A stretch of 64,000 bases of DNA from Ananas comosus (taxonomy: Eukaryota > Streptophyta > Magnoliopsida > Poales > Bromeliaceae), in contig NC_033631.1 in assembly GCF_001540865.1 (NCBI RefSeq), positions 3,086,924 to 3,150,923 on the forward strand, in the 5' to 3' direction. The notes below the pieces were generated by a model that did no database searches, had not been told where the DNA came from, and saw only the letters and a list, made by a program, of their open reading frames with translations. Each line of letters begins with the position of its first letter. Position 1 is the first letter of the stretch. Shown here one piece after another: positions 11,825 to 23,857 of the stretch. Both the position numbers and the translations under genes were made by a program.

Positions 11825-12834
11825 AATATCCATATATTCATAAGTTCATACACCATTAATCACAGGTTCATATACAGAGTCTTAATCACAAAACCATGAC
11901 TATCATTTAAAATGTTTCCTACCCGGAAACCTATTTTGAAATACTAAGTTACAAAACCACGAGAAAACCCTTTTAAAACTGTTTCCCACATAGAAACCTT
12001 TTTCTTTTTAAAACACGCTACCACGAGGGGTAGAAAGCCATTTCCAGTTTACAAAACCATAAATCCTTTATTCAAGAAATCCCGATTATTAAAATGTAAT
12101 AACAAAACTGAACCATATAGATGTCTAAGTCGTATCCTGAGAAATAAAGAGATAGTAACTAAACCAACAAACCGGGTCGGAAGCTCTATCGACCGCTACC
12201 AACGTGTCTCACGTCTCGTCTCAACCCTCACCGCCCGCAATACCTGAAAAATGGTGGGGGAGGTGAGAACATGTAAACATGTCTCCCCTCCCAGTGGGTA
12301 CCGCAAGCCGAAGAAGGCGAGGAGTACTCACCGGATCAGGAAGAGATAAACAGCAGTATGGGTAAGTGAAAATACAGTAGCAACGATAATGAACGAATGA
12401 GAGATATATATATGTAAGAACAACTACCGCTACTGTAACGAGAACTGAAAGCACACAAGGATATCAAAGCTATAGTAGCAAGACAACTGTAAAGAAATAA
12501 CTATAAGTATACATACAACAACCGCTACTATAGCTATATGCGTCAACCGGACGAGAAATCCAAATATACCCAATCTGAAATCTGTGCTCTGTTGGTCCGC
12601 ACGGCAGACCTCAAGCCTGTGCCCACTGCTACTATACCATGCATATAACCCAGCCTAGGCCGCTGGGCTCACGGGTTGACACATCCAACCACTTTTCCGG
12701 AAAAGAACACCCTCTTGCGGTGGATCAGACCGCTGGTGATCGTGAAATGCGAACGAGTCTCCGGCAATCGATGCTGATATGCTCAATGGCCAACCGTCGG
12801 CAACCAGTCGACAATCACCGCCCCTCGGGGCAAA

Positions 12835-13230
12835 CTGACCAATAGGTCATCAAACTGTAAGGAAGCACAAGAACCGACCACTCAGGTCAACTAGGATGGA
12901 ACAACTCAACATCCTCTCAAATGTATGCAAGTACTGCTCAATATCAACTAACTGTATACTCAAGAACCGACCAATAGGTCACACGAATGTCACATCATGT
13001 ATCACTGAAATCCAGAACTACCGTCAGCCACTAGCCTACAATCCAACCCCTCAGGGTACACCGACCTCAACGGTTATCGAACGACAGAAGTTAAGGAACC
13101 GACCGAATAGGTCACAAATACGAGATACAAGAACTGACCAACTAGGTCACTGATACGAAGTACGAGAACCGACCAACCAGGTCACTGATACAAAGTACGA
13201 GAACCGACCAACCAGGTCACAGGTATCACA
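12835..13230. repeat. Short tandem repeats of about 38 bp in family E LTR
   Basis: The motif GAACCGACCAAC(C/T)AGGTCAC followed by a TGATACNAAGTAC spacer recurs in tandem at 13130-13225, with looser copies at 12870, 12965 and 13100. The units diverge and the spacers are not unique, so this is slippage-type tandem repetition and not a CRISPR-like array. Confidence 0.7.
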
Positions 13231-13367
13231 CACAAGTAAACTACTCTACTCCTACACATGGTACTTAGTATGGAAACATTTGAGTAGAGTATAACCAAAA
13301 CAACATAGGTGCTAGGCTCAACACTATATATGAAGATATATATATGCCAAATAACAATGAGAGTAAG

Positions 13368-14043
13368 TGTAAGGACTGAGATTTTGACAGTGCAACTAAA
13401 CTTTCTGTTGACGATGTTTAGGTGTGTAATTTAATTACAAAAGCACTCGTCAAGTTTCAGGAGAAACCGAGTTAGAATGGAGAAGTTACGTGATTATTAG
13501 TTTTCACTTAAAGTGAATAGTAACCTGGATTTTCGGTGAAGCCACGGAGTAGAGCTCGCTTTCGGNGTTTCTACCCTTACTATTATGTTGATATAGCTCA
13601 AATAGTTTATATGGTTCAGTATTTTTATTACATTTGAAAATGTGGATTTTCATGAATGTAACAAAGGGATTTGTGAAATTTGTGAAAAGAAAAATGGTTT
13701 TCTACCCCTCGTGGTAGCGCGTTTTAAAAGAAAAGGTTTCCGTATGGGGAACAGCTTTCAAAAGAGTTTTCTTATGGTTTTTATGTTTAAACACTAAATA
13801 ATAAATATCTGGTGAATGGTGAATGAATGTTGTGTATTGTATATTCATGTGGTGTGGTTGTATCCTGGTTATACTCTGTTTGAAAATCTTGTACTTGTGC
13901 GACGCCGTGCAAATACAGGGGAGACTCTGTCCGTGTGAACAGTGGACTCCCTATATTTGTGGCGGGTCTGGCATACCCTGGGGTCAGAATTTCAAAAAAA
14001 ATTTCGCTGTGTTTTAACCTAAAAGGGACCCCAGGGCGTGACA
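13368..14043 (+). mobile_element. Family E solo LTR, opposite orientation, nested and with a collapsed centre
   Basis: It begins TGTAAGGACTGAGATTTTG and ends CCCCAGGGCGTGACA. The exact duplication GTAAG lies at 13363-13367 and 14044-14048. The ends are inverted copies of the surrounding family E LTR (16330-16549 and 10997-12080). The N at 13566 sits in the middle. Since the family LTR is over 4 kb, several kilobases are probably missing at that N. Confidence 0.8.
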
Positions 14044-15299
14044 GTAAGGGTAAGAAACCATCACCGAGCGTGCACCATTGTACCGACTTCGGATCGAAGT
14101 ACCCACCTGTACGAATGTCGCATCTGTCTCCTAACTGGGGAAGAAAGTCACCCGGACCTAAGAAGGGTCCACCGGGTTAGTGTCTAACCCACAACTGATA
14201 ACCACTGAATCCACAACCCCACAAACAATCCCACGGAGATCGGTTTCCTAAAACCGATTATTGTAACTCGTCAAAAGTCCCGAAAATAGCACCTGGACTC
14301 CGCCGGGACCCACGAACTGTCCCAGAACGCACCGACTCGTGCTACGAGTCACCCGCTTCCACTAAACACAATTATTTGTGCGACATGGTAGCAAACATAC
14401 CGTCTCACATCGAAACGATTATTGTTGGATAATCGTTCTTATCCGGGTTCCCGGAAGTGTCCAATTCGACACCGGAACCCACCGTCGCTCATCCGTCGTT
14501 TCCGGACCCTTGAAACGACACGAGTGACCAGCCAATAAGGCTCAGCGACATCACAAATCATCACGGAGCACCGTCAAAAGAATTCCGAGCTGAAACCGCG
14601 TTCTTTCGGCGAATTTTGTTGAAAAATGCACTGAAATCGACTTTTCAATTTCCGCAAAAGCTATCGGATCATGGACAATCAGTCCAGAGGTCACCACACA
14701 CACATATACACTGCCCACAGTAGCCTCTAGGTGCACAATTGCACAAAAGCCCCTATATTTACATAAAATCCCAACATTTTATGTAAATCAGGTGATAGTA
14801 TGGCTCGTTCACGCAAACCGAGGACTTCCAAGGTCCGCCGAGACATGTATTGATAGGTCTCGACATGCTGGAGGCCGTGCTCATGATTCGGAGCACAACG
14901 GCTCACTGTGGGAAGCGCGGGAGCAACCCGAAAATTCTGCGAACAACGTGCAGTCGGGAAAATCACGCCGAACAGGCCGATACGACATCCGTTGATCCAA
15001 AGTAAGGTGAGCACTGTGACCAGCACTGACCAACGATCACCGTACTCACCTCCGGAGGCATCGGAACAGCCTCAGATCACCAAAAAAGTGCGCGCAAATC
15101 AGAAACAACAACCAAAAGGCCCAAAAAGGACCGACATCGCCGAAACAGCAGAACGAGGCCTTCCCGACAAAATCTAAGGTGAGCACGATGATCAGCGATG
15201 AGTCACGATCATTGTGCTCCCTTCCGCAGTGATCGGGATGCCTCCGTAAGCTCGGAACAGTAAACCATCCACAATAAGCCCTATTTCGGGCTTGGCCGG

Positions 15300-15850
15300 A
15301 GCAAGCTTGCTCCGGTCGGCTTCCGGCGGCACGGCGAGGTGCGTGCGGGCCAGGGATGGGTGCGGAGGGTTGCCTAAGGCCGGAGGGGTGCCTCGGGTGC
15401 GGCCCTGAGTAGCGGCGGCGCAGGGGAGAAAGGGCGGGGTCAGCTCAGCCCGAGCAGACCTGGGGCGGCCGCGATTGACAGAGGAGGCGGCGACGGCCCG
15501 CAGGGACGACGGCGACGGCGCGCGGGGGTCACCGGGGCTCCAGGGATGGCGGCGCGGCCGAACTAAGGCGGCGGCGCGTGGAGGCGGCGCCGGTCGGCGG
15601 GGAGGCTCGCCGGGGCACGGGGTGACACTAGCGAAGGGTCTGGAGGTGGTGCAGCCTCGGGCCTCCTTGCAACCTGAGAAAAGAGGGAGAGAGAGAGAGA
15701 GATGGAAAGGTGGTGGATGGCAAGGCCGCGGCGGCAGCTGGCCGGCCGGGGCTCAGTCGGCGATGGCTGGCGCGAGCGCGGCAGGGGCAGGGGCAACCAA
15801 GGGAGGCGGCTGGGGGGTTAAGCTCGGGCTAGGGTTAGGGTTTCTAGTAG
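15300..15850. other. GC-rich island inside family E LTR
   Basis: The stretch is rich in GGCGGC/CGGCGG motifs and CpG, with a GA microsatellite at 15688-15703. ORFs exist in both directions but look compositional. It may be a captured genic fragment or a structured untranslated part of the LTR. Nothing identifies it. Confidence 0.4.
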
Positions 15851-16573
15851 AAAACCCTAGAAGCCAAAATATATACAAAGCTCAAATTGCGGAAAAGCCC
15901 AACCAAACTCAATATTTAATATTGAGTCTCTCACAGCGCGAGCAAAACACACCAACGCACCTCTACATGTGATTTCACGCGAAACGGTACATAAATGTCG
16001 CAACTTTTGCAAAAATACCGTTTTGCCAACACCGACCTCTCCTCGATCAACGTGCAATCTCTGCAGATCCGTCCGTCCGATTTGCGAACGGATCACACCA
16101 GTGCGATCAGCACGATGGAGACAACAAAGCTACACTTTTGGTTCGCCTCGATCAATCACGGATTCGCGACGAAATCCATTCTCTCTCTCTCCAAAAGACA
16201 AAATGACACACAAATACATATAAAATATGTATTTTTAGATTTTCTCCAAATCCGTGCGTCAAACCCAAAATCCGTCAGCGCTAATAGTTCTAGAATAGCT
16301 GAATCATTCGAAACGAGCTATTGGATCGCTATGAACGGAGTCCGATACGAGCCTGAAGCCAACTTCACACCGTGGCTTCTCCGGAAAACCGAGTTACTAT
16401 TCACTTTAAGTGAAAACTGGAGATCGCGTAAAATCTCCGTTTTAACTCGATTTCTCCTGAAACTTGACGAGTGTTTTTATAATTAAATTACACACAAAAA
16501 CATCGTCAACAAAGAGTTTAGGTACACTGCCAAAATCTCAGTCCTTACAGCATGTGCGGCTGCTGCAGTGGAA

Positions 16574-19500
16574 CTTGATCACTTCTATTACTACTGAGGA
16601 CATGATCACTTCTACTGCTGTCATGGCTCAAACTTCTGCTGTTGCTGGGGACATGATCACTCTTGCTGCTCCTTCACAGGATGTACAAATGTTGTCATTC
16701 CTTGCCTGCCATCTCAAGGAAGACGACCCAATGTGGTCATCCCCAACCCTCCTTGCCGACCCGTAGGTGAACGACTCACTTATCAACCTGCATCCAAAAG
16801 GATGGTGTCTGAGGGAAGACTTATATTTCCAAAGGATCGGATGCAGAAAGCGTCAGTATTCGATAGGCTAGCACTTTCTAATGATACTACGATTACTATT
16901 CCTCCAACCAGAATGTCCTTAAGAGGAATAGTCGTTGTCAACTCCACGGAGGAAAGGTTGCTAGGGCCAAGGACAATAACATCCAAGAGCCCCAAATGTA
17001 CACTTCGCACTTCGGACTCACAACTCTTTTGCTCCATTAGAGTTCGTGAAGAAGAATGTGATGATTACCATTTTACGGTCGACAATAAAGATGAATCGAC
17101 TATAAGTTTCGAAGAAATGCCAAGGGACTCTCAAAAATTATCAGGAGGATAATATTTCTAAAAGAATATATAAGGCCTACAAAGCCATTAAGGGATGGAT
17201 GGTAAAATTGGAAGCTCAGAAACAATCGTTATCACCTCATAATAAAGTGTGGGGACGAAAAGAATCCATCTCTATGACTAAAGGCTTACAAGAGAAGAAT
17301 GAACTAGAAAATATGGTAGTTCATGCTTTTCAAATGGTTAGACACCAAGAGCTCGACCAATCAGAGGAGCAAGAGACTCTAAACCAGCAAGAGACTCTAA
17401 ACCAGATGCTTACTAGAGCTGCTGCTCGTAGAGGAAAGGGAGCAGCAAAACAAAATGAACCAAGGCTGTCTAATCTCCAAAGATTACCAGCGGACAAATC
17501 ATTACCCTGTGATTCTCATGATGTGGGCAAAGAAAATGAACCAACTTTCATGACCAATGATCCAAAAGATGCCATGATTGCATCCTTAAAAAGACAAATT
17601 GATGAAAAAGATAGCGATGTAATTAATCTCTATAAAAAAATGGATGAAGTTATAGGGCTGCTACTTAATGTACTGTCCAGCCTTGGACATCAACGAAACC
17701 AAACCGTGCAATAGTCAGATGAATTGTGTCCAACTGTGTCCCAATCAATGAATACATTGCAGCAAGGTCAGATGACACCTTCTGTCGTGTTGCAGCCAGC
17801 ACCAGCAGAACCACAAAACCATCAAGGCAATTTTCTTATAACGAAGGAGGAGATTTGGGAGTTGATCTCATTGCAAGTCAAACAAACAATTGATGAGGCA
17901 GCTCCAAAATGAAAAAGCAGAGGGCACCCATATCCTATAAAATACGATAGCATCCCATTTCTTGATGGATACATCGTCCCTAAATTCAAGACATTTTATG
18001 GAATAAATAACCTTGATCAGCACTAGGCACACTTTAGAGCCACATGTGGAAATACCGACACCAATGGTGCACTTATCTTTCGGCAATTCCTTCAAAGTCT
18101 TTCAGGAGAGGCATTCGAGTGGTATTATTCACTCGAAGTGAATATATTAAAACATAGGATGATATGAAGAAAGCCTTTAGAACTAAATTTGCCACAGTTA
18201 GCGGTAAGATTACAATAGCTGACCTTGTCACTACCAAAAGAAGAAAAGATGAATCGGTGTTAGAATATATTACACGGTGGCAAAAATTAAGCATCCGATG
18301 TGAACAACCTATTGAGTAGACCCAAGCTGTTGGATTGCTCATGGGTAATATCAGGAACTGGTTGACCTCCTTTCTTTGTACCACCCAATGTACTATATTC
18401 CAGGATTTAATATTAATATTTCTAGATTGGAGAGGACAGATCCACAAGTCTTGATCGATGAACCTCCAAACACAGAAGCCCAAATGGGAAGAAGGCAAGA
18501 AAGTTGAAGCAAAGGCTGAACATTTTAAGGCGGCACACAATAATATAGTAGAGAAAGGAAAGATAGCGATGACCACCACAACAGAGTGGGCAACCCCAAA
18601 GCCTGTATTGGGTGGGAATAACTTTAAGGGGCCCACTTTTGAAGGAAAAAAAAAAGTTTATCCCTTTGAAAGGGATAAGGTGAAAAAATCTTTGAGTTGC
18701 CCTAAAGAGCGGCCTTCAACTGCCAAAACCTAAAAAACTAGAAGAGGTTGGAACAAGTGACCCAAATTATTTCCTATATCATTGAATGATTAGCCACCTT
18801 ATTGAGGATTGTTGGGTATTCAAAGATTGGGTGGAAAAATAATATAAAGCTAGCATGATCACTCTTTCTTAAGTTGTGCTTATTGATCTACCAGTCGAAA
18901 GCGCAAATTTTGTAAATATAAGAGATGAAAACAATAAAGGAGATATATTTCCTCCTAAGTTTTGAAACATATTATTGAAGGAAACTCACAAAATGTTAAA
19001 ATATCTTAACACGATCCCTGGAATTACACGGAGAAGTCTGCTGTATCCAGAAGTTCATACTTCCTTCTTTGAAATAGCAACTAATCCCCCTACTTTGGAA
19101 AAGTGAAAAATAATTTTAAAGAAGAGGATACGAAAATTCGTGGAACCCACTTAGTTTGAATACGAGAAGTGGGACATTAAGAAGTACATAGATTCTCTGG
19201 AGGAACATATACAAGGTGAAGTACCACCTGTGACAATATGAGACTTCATAGTAAAAGCATTGGAGGATGCAGAAAATAAAAAGAAGTCTCAAGAACCTAA
19301 AAATGTGGAGTTCTTTTGGCTTGAAACATGTAGGGTCATTTCAGCTAGAAGCGACGATGATAATCTCCTAGACCATCGGTGAAGGTACGATAGCTGAGAT
19401 CAACTAGCACAAATGCATGACATCATGACCTCTAATTTTGATAAGATCACACTACAACAAAAACGGTCTATAGCGACACTTTTAAATGTCGGTATAGGTC

Positions 19501-20919
19501 AAAAAAGTGTTGCTGGCTAAATTTACCGACACTTTTGAAAAGTGTTGCTATATGTGGGGTCGCTAGGTATATAGTGATAGTTAAAGAGTGTCGCTATAAT
19601 CTAAAAGAGTGCTGCTAATTTACCAACATTTATTTAAGCATCTAGCAACCGCCGGAATTCTACCTCTTTGGCTGCAGTGGCGGAGGAGGACGGGAGGAAA
19701 TGATCTTCGTCTAGGATTTCAGTCGATTGAGTGAGGGGAGAAGGGAAAATGATAATCGAATTTTCTTTTCTTTTTCTTTTTTATTTGTAATCGGGCCGAA
19801 TGGGCTAAGTGGAGTATGTTGAGTAAATACCCTTTTATTTTTAGTTGGATTGGACTTTATATTTAGGCATTAGTAGGATTTTTTTTAAAGTTTTGGCATA
19901 AATGTGACACTTATACAAAAGTGTCCCAAACATGTGTCGCTATAACCTAATTCTGTTGTAGTGTCAATAAAAACTTATCAAATATGAAGATACATCAGAA
20001 TACGATGTTCTCCATGATAATTGGAATTGAGACGAGAGTAGAGAAAGTAATGAAAATAACACCCGCCCCTCAACAAAGAAAACCAAATCGAGAGGCGACC
20101 CTCTAGAAGTATTTGAGCCCCAAATTGAGATATCAACACAAAACATCCGAGGCGAAGTTGCATGCCAATCTTCACCCAAGGTGCCTCAAAGAGATGGTGG
20201 GAAAGCCTTGGCTATTGAGAATGAAGGCCCGAAATTATATTTCTATCACTATAGGTGGGGGTATAACCCGAGAAATAATATAACTGCATCCCATACTAAA
20301 CATGCAACTTGAGGAACTTTGAAATTAGTGCCCTCTGTTTGTGAAAACCATAAGGAAGGATATTGCCCACATTTTGGGTATCTCGACCATCGTCACAAGA
20401 ATTGAAAAAAAATATCAAAAGACAAATCATATGTCAAGAAAACATACTGTGTTATCACAATATTAGACGACACCTTTAAAAATTTCACGATAAAAAGGAG
20501 GCAAGGTAAACTGCCAATTGTGATGAGCACAAAGGATGATGGCATATGGAATCTATATGAAACTCTAAGCCTATCCAATGGAATGAAAAAATTGGATGGG
20601 ATAGAACCTTGCTTGCTTGGAGTCAGAGTGCGAATTAAAGATCCCCCGAAAAGAGGTGCAGTCTCTTTAGATGAATTTGGACGTGTGGTCACCGGTGAAA
20701 ATTCTTAGCACCAAAATGAAAGCCATAATGAGTATGCTGCAATCTCAGAGCTCTAAAAGGCCTCGGGTCGAGACTTGTTTAATGATTGACAGCGATACTT
20801 AAGAAAAACTTGAAGATTATTTTTACAGATTTGAGGAAATTGAAATATTTTTGTTTTTCGCTGATTTTGATAGAAAACAAAAATTCAAGCTGTACAAAAG
20901 TTTTTTCATTCATTATTTT
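16574..20919 (+). mobile_element. Degraded Ty3/gypsy gag relic
   Basis: Plus-strand coding traces carry many stops and shifts. At 16733-17152 there is a gag-like region with SVFDRLAL and RMSLRGIVVV. At 17199-17714 there is a charged, coiled-coil-like region. At about 17970-18450 the retrotransposon gag core can be followed through frameshifts (LIFRQFLQSLSGEAFEWYYS, RLERTDPQVLIDEP). A further degraded region continues at 19970-20760, after a CACTA insertion. I found no LTRs, protease or RT, so this is a fragment. The left edge is set where DUF868 similarity stops and the right edge where the next LTR begins, and both are approximate. Confidence 0.65.
19450..19963. mobile_element. Non-autonomous CACTA (En/Spm-type) transposon
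   Basis: It begins CACTACAACAAAAACGG and ends CTGTTGTAGTG, forming CACTACAACA-type inverted termini. The 3-bp duplication TCA lies at 19447-19449 and 19964-19966. Subterminal repeats of AGTGT(C/T)GCTATA and GCGACACTT lie near both ends, as is usual for CACTA transposase binding. At 514 bp it has no transposase ORF and would need one supplied in trans. Confidence 0.9.
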
Positions 20920-21873
20920 TGTAGTACACTGAACTTTAGCAAATTGCAAGGTTCTAATGTTAGAAGAGTAACTGGAGTTACTCTAGATGTTTTGTGAGCT
21001 TATCGGCATTTAGCTTAAAGGTTTTAAGCGACAGGATAAGCTACTGACACTGAAAACTGGAAAAGTTCAGGTTTGGGTGTTGAGTACTGGTACCTGAGTG
21101 TGGTACCGGAACCGCTGAGAGTGGCCAGTTGCGTAGCTCTCGGGTTTGAGAAGCTGGGGTTGAGTACCGGTACTGCATTGTGCGGGTACCGGTACCTATA
21201 TAAAAACCCAGTCGCACAAAGCTCGGGTTTTAGCTGTTTAGAGGCCGAGTACCGGTATCGCCGCCCGAGTACTGGTACTCAAGGCGGCAGAATGAGTTAG
21301 TAAGGATTTTTTTAGTAATTTTGCAGTAATGGTTTCCTATATTTAGCCCAAACCAACCCTCAGCTGATATTTTGTGCTGAAGCAAGGAGGAAAATAGGGT
21401 GAGCTCCTCTCTTCCTCTCTTTAGGTTTCTTTCTAAATTTTTGAGGGAAACTTGATGGAATTTAGTTTTTCTTCTCTCTGTTCGTGGCAGCTGGACGAGG
21501 GAAGTTGAGGAAGTGAAGAAGAAGATCCTTTTGAAGGAAATTTCCAGCCTTGACCCAGGGTGAGATCAGCTTGAGAATTTGAATTAAAGGTAGCTCTTTA
21601 TTTGCCACCTTACTTGTAGCTTTGATGGCTTTAGAGTCGAGGTTGGATTTAGTTCTTGATTGAGTTGTAAAAAACTCATTTAGCTGAGTATTTAACTCTT
21701 TTTTAGGTTGGTTTTGAAGTACCGAACCTGAGGTGGAGTGTGATCTAGAGTGTGGTGTTATATAAGGTATGATTCTACCTATAATAAGTGGAGTTTGAGA
21801 AGGTTTATGTAGGATGTTGTGTAAGATCCTAATTAATCCTAATTGGTTATAGGATGCTTAGAGACTTGGGGAG

Positions 21874-22216
21874 TGTTGAGCCAGTTAGGCGCGAACAACT
21901 GGCACGCCGGGTCCATATCCGTAAGACGGCTAAAACGGTAGACCTAGAGTGCACTGGACGCATACGAGCCGCGCTGGACCGAGGAGTTATAGCAACCGCA
22001 AGCAGTTACGAGCGGTTCCGTTCGGCCGAAGGTGGTCCTACGAATCAGGGGATAGTGGCTGATCGTGCAAAAGCAATAACTAACGCAAAGGCGGTTCTAT
22101 AAATAGGCATACGATACCCTGAAAAGAGGTCTTCGCCCCTGCGCATAAAAGACCACCTTTATTTTCCTGCATCTTTCTTTCCTGCATTTACCGCTTTTCG
22201 TAGAAGTAGCTCGCGT
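21874..22216 (+). repeat. Element B 5' LTR, first contig piece
   Basis: It matches the start of the 3' LTR at 40546. A TATA box, TATAAATA, lies at 22098-22105. The last 166 bases (22051-22216) are repeated almost exactly at 23858-24023, which looks like two overlapping contig ends. Confidence 0.85.
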
Positions 22217-22217
22217 N

Positions 22218-22950
22218 TCAATAGCAAGATCAATACTTCCGATTTGAAATTTGAGTCTTTTATTATTATTTTTTATGATATTTTTATTTTCAGCCGTTCA
22301 TTTTGAGGCTACTGGTTCACTAGGCAAACGAAGTCAAAAAATTATGAAATTTGGTTTCTAGATAGTTCCAATAGCGTAGATCATGTCTAACGGAACCGAT
22401 CGCCGAATCGGACGTCCCATCATCGAAAACAAGTTACAAGTACGGAGGCCCCGGTACTTTTGAAAGCATAGGAGCCTAGTTCTATATGAGTCCGTCTACT
22501 ATACTTTCGAAAGTACCGGGACCTCTGTGCTTGTAAGTTGTTTTCGATGATAGGAGATCCGATTCGACGATCGGCTCCGTTAGGTATAATTTATTATATT
22601 GGAACTATCTAGAAACCAAATTTTATAATTGTCCAATTCTCTATATGAGCCTAGCTCTATATATATATTATCTGGAGTTACTTATTCTTCCTCGACTGGA
22701 TGAATAAAAGCGCCAACTCTTGAGTTTTCCAATTCATGTAACTCAATTTCATTTTGGACCTAACTTCTATAAGGAAAGTCTTTCTCAAAGAACTCGACAT
22801 CTGGCAACTAAATTTCCATCACACTTCCTTCTAGTTACTTTCCGATAAACACTTATCCGAGTGCTCAGAGATTATGAGGATACACTTCTTCCCTCTAAGA
22901 CCTAACTTTTTGTACTTGTGAGCATGTACATAAGCTGCCAAAACCTCTGT
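22218..22950. mobile_element. Foldback MITE (about 22337-22640) in a displaced contig
   Basis: The left arm 22337-22478 and right arm 22503-22635 are imperfect inverted complements (GGTTTCTAGATAGTTCCAAT on the left; ATTGGAACTATCTAGAAACC on the right). They form a long hairpin with a centre of about 25 bp. It has no coding capacity. The sequence after 22650 is AT-rich with no gene. Confidence 0.7.
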
Positions 22951-23618
22951 TAGTAAATTCGCGAATTATTCGCGAATTTTTGAGAAAACGAATGAAACGG
23001 CCGAATAAGTATTTTTCCGAAAAATTCGAAAAAAAACGCGTTTTTTGGGGGAAAAATAATTATTCGCAAATTATTCGCGATTCGCGAATAATTCGCCCAA
23101 AAAAACGGCCGGCCTACGTCCGCGCCTCGGCCCACGCCCGCGCCCGTGCCGTGGCCCATGCCCGCGCCAGGGCCTGAGCCCAGGCCTACGCTCGCGCCCA
23201 GGCCCGCTTCGGCGCTCGCTTCTGCGCCCGCTTCAGCACCTTGCGGCTCGGCTCGCTCGAAACAAAGAAAAATAAAGAAAAAAAAAACGATTTCCAAAAT
23301 CCAAATTAAACCTCGCACACACAAAAAAAAAATCCTTTTCTAAACGATTGCCCTCTTCTCCCCCCAAAAAAAAATTACTCGATCAAAAAAATTTAATCTC
23401 TTATGTATTATTTTAATCCCTTATTTACTTAGTTTATTATTTATTTTGAGGCATAATATAGTTTGCTATTTTTTTACGTAATTAGCTTAATTTTGTAGTT
23501 TTTTTTCTTATATTCTTAAGAAATATGAATATTTATGCTAATAGCATAAATTTTGAGAGAAAAAAAACTTAATTTAATAGCCGAATTTTTAATCCCGAAT
23601 TTTTAATTGGTAAACATA
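22951..23618. repeat. CGAAT-rich and GCCCGC-rich low-complexity flank
   Basis: 22955-23100 holds repeated TTCGCGAATTATTCGCG palindromes. 23105-23240 is a GC-rich hexamer-like stretch (GCCCGC and GCCCAC variants) that gives a spurious Gly/Ala-rich minus-strand ORF. AT-rich DNA follows. Similar CGAAT-rich sequence resumes at 35898, so the two flanks were probably one locus before element A inserted. Confidence 0.55.
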
Positions 23619-23856
23619 TGTAACATACCGAACTTCTAAAACTTCTAAGTTACGGTGTACATTTGGTTGAAAAGCCATTTGAATGGTCCCGGTGGAGTTC
23701 GGTGAAGTTCTGGAGCAATCGGGCGTTTCGGTGCGCGTAGGTGCGAAAACGGAACCCGAAAGGCTATGTTGGACCATGGACTAAATCCAGCATTAGCGTG
23801 GATGAAAAGATGATGAAAACATGCTTGAAAATATATTTGGAGAGTTTCGGTTCGAT
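23619..23856 (+). repeat. Element A 5' LTR, truncated at an assembly join
   Basis: It begins TGTAACATACCGAAC and matches the first 238 bp of the LTR at 32246 with roughly seven differences. The preceding bases ACATA (23614-23618) pair with ACGTA (35898-35902) as a likely 5-bp duplication with one mutation. It stops at the N at 23857, so about 3.4 kb of LTR is missing here. Confidence 0.8.
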
Positions 23857-23857
23857 N

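Larger units (their letters stand above)
10997..16549 (-). mobile_element. Very long solo LTR (family E), minus orientation, with insertions
   Basis: Plus-strand ends are TGTCACGCCCCGGG at 10997 and CAGTCCTTACA at 16549. The exact duplication GCATG lies at 10992-10996 and 16550-16554, and the DUF868 frame resumes directly after it. Minus the inserted solo LTR (13368-14043) it spans about 4.9 kb, of which about 0.6 kb is a MITE. No second LTR start is seen inside, so I read it as one solo LTR. It includes a strongly GC-rich stretch (15300-15850) unlike the rest. No coding domains are recognised. Confidence 0.75.
7828..16573 (+). pseudogene. DUF868-family gene, disrupted by nested LTR insertions
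   Basis: Three segments join when the insertions are skipped: 7828-8183, 10723-10996 and 16550-16573. The start is ATG at 7828 or 7843. The family's N-terminal signature appears as MKDLASCFGEHAV, followed by SVITALYRVRL, LIRVSWSRSH and LPKKKGSRSF. After the first insertion comes VSWDVAFSKYTF, and after the second HVRLLQWN, which fits the family's VKRLRWKFRGNE region. Two TAG codons in the same frame (10846-10848, 10903-10905) interrupt the middle segment. The 3' end is missing after 16573. DUF868 proteins are plant proteins of unknown biochemical role, usually about 300 residues and single-exon. This copy cannot make a full product. Confidence 0.85.

Noticed and set aside
13100..13230. CRISPR-like spacing of repeated 20-mers
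   Set aside because: The genome is eukaryotic, the units diverge and the spacers are part of the repeat.
15830..15850. Telomere-like GGGTTAGGG motifs (also near 47860 and 59370)
   Set aside because: Only two or three units occur, inside LTRs, so there is no interstitial telomere array.
15475..16096. GC-rich ORFs of 165 codons (plus) and 77-79 codons (minus)
   Set aside because: Composition explains them: Gly/Ala/Arg runs with no domain, inside an LTR.
22950..23324. Gly/Ala-rich minus ORF of 124 codons
   Set aside because: A GCCCGC-type repeat yields Gly/Ala codons. No conserved domain is present.
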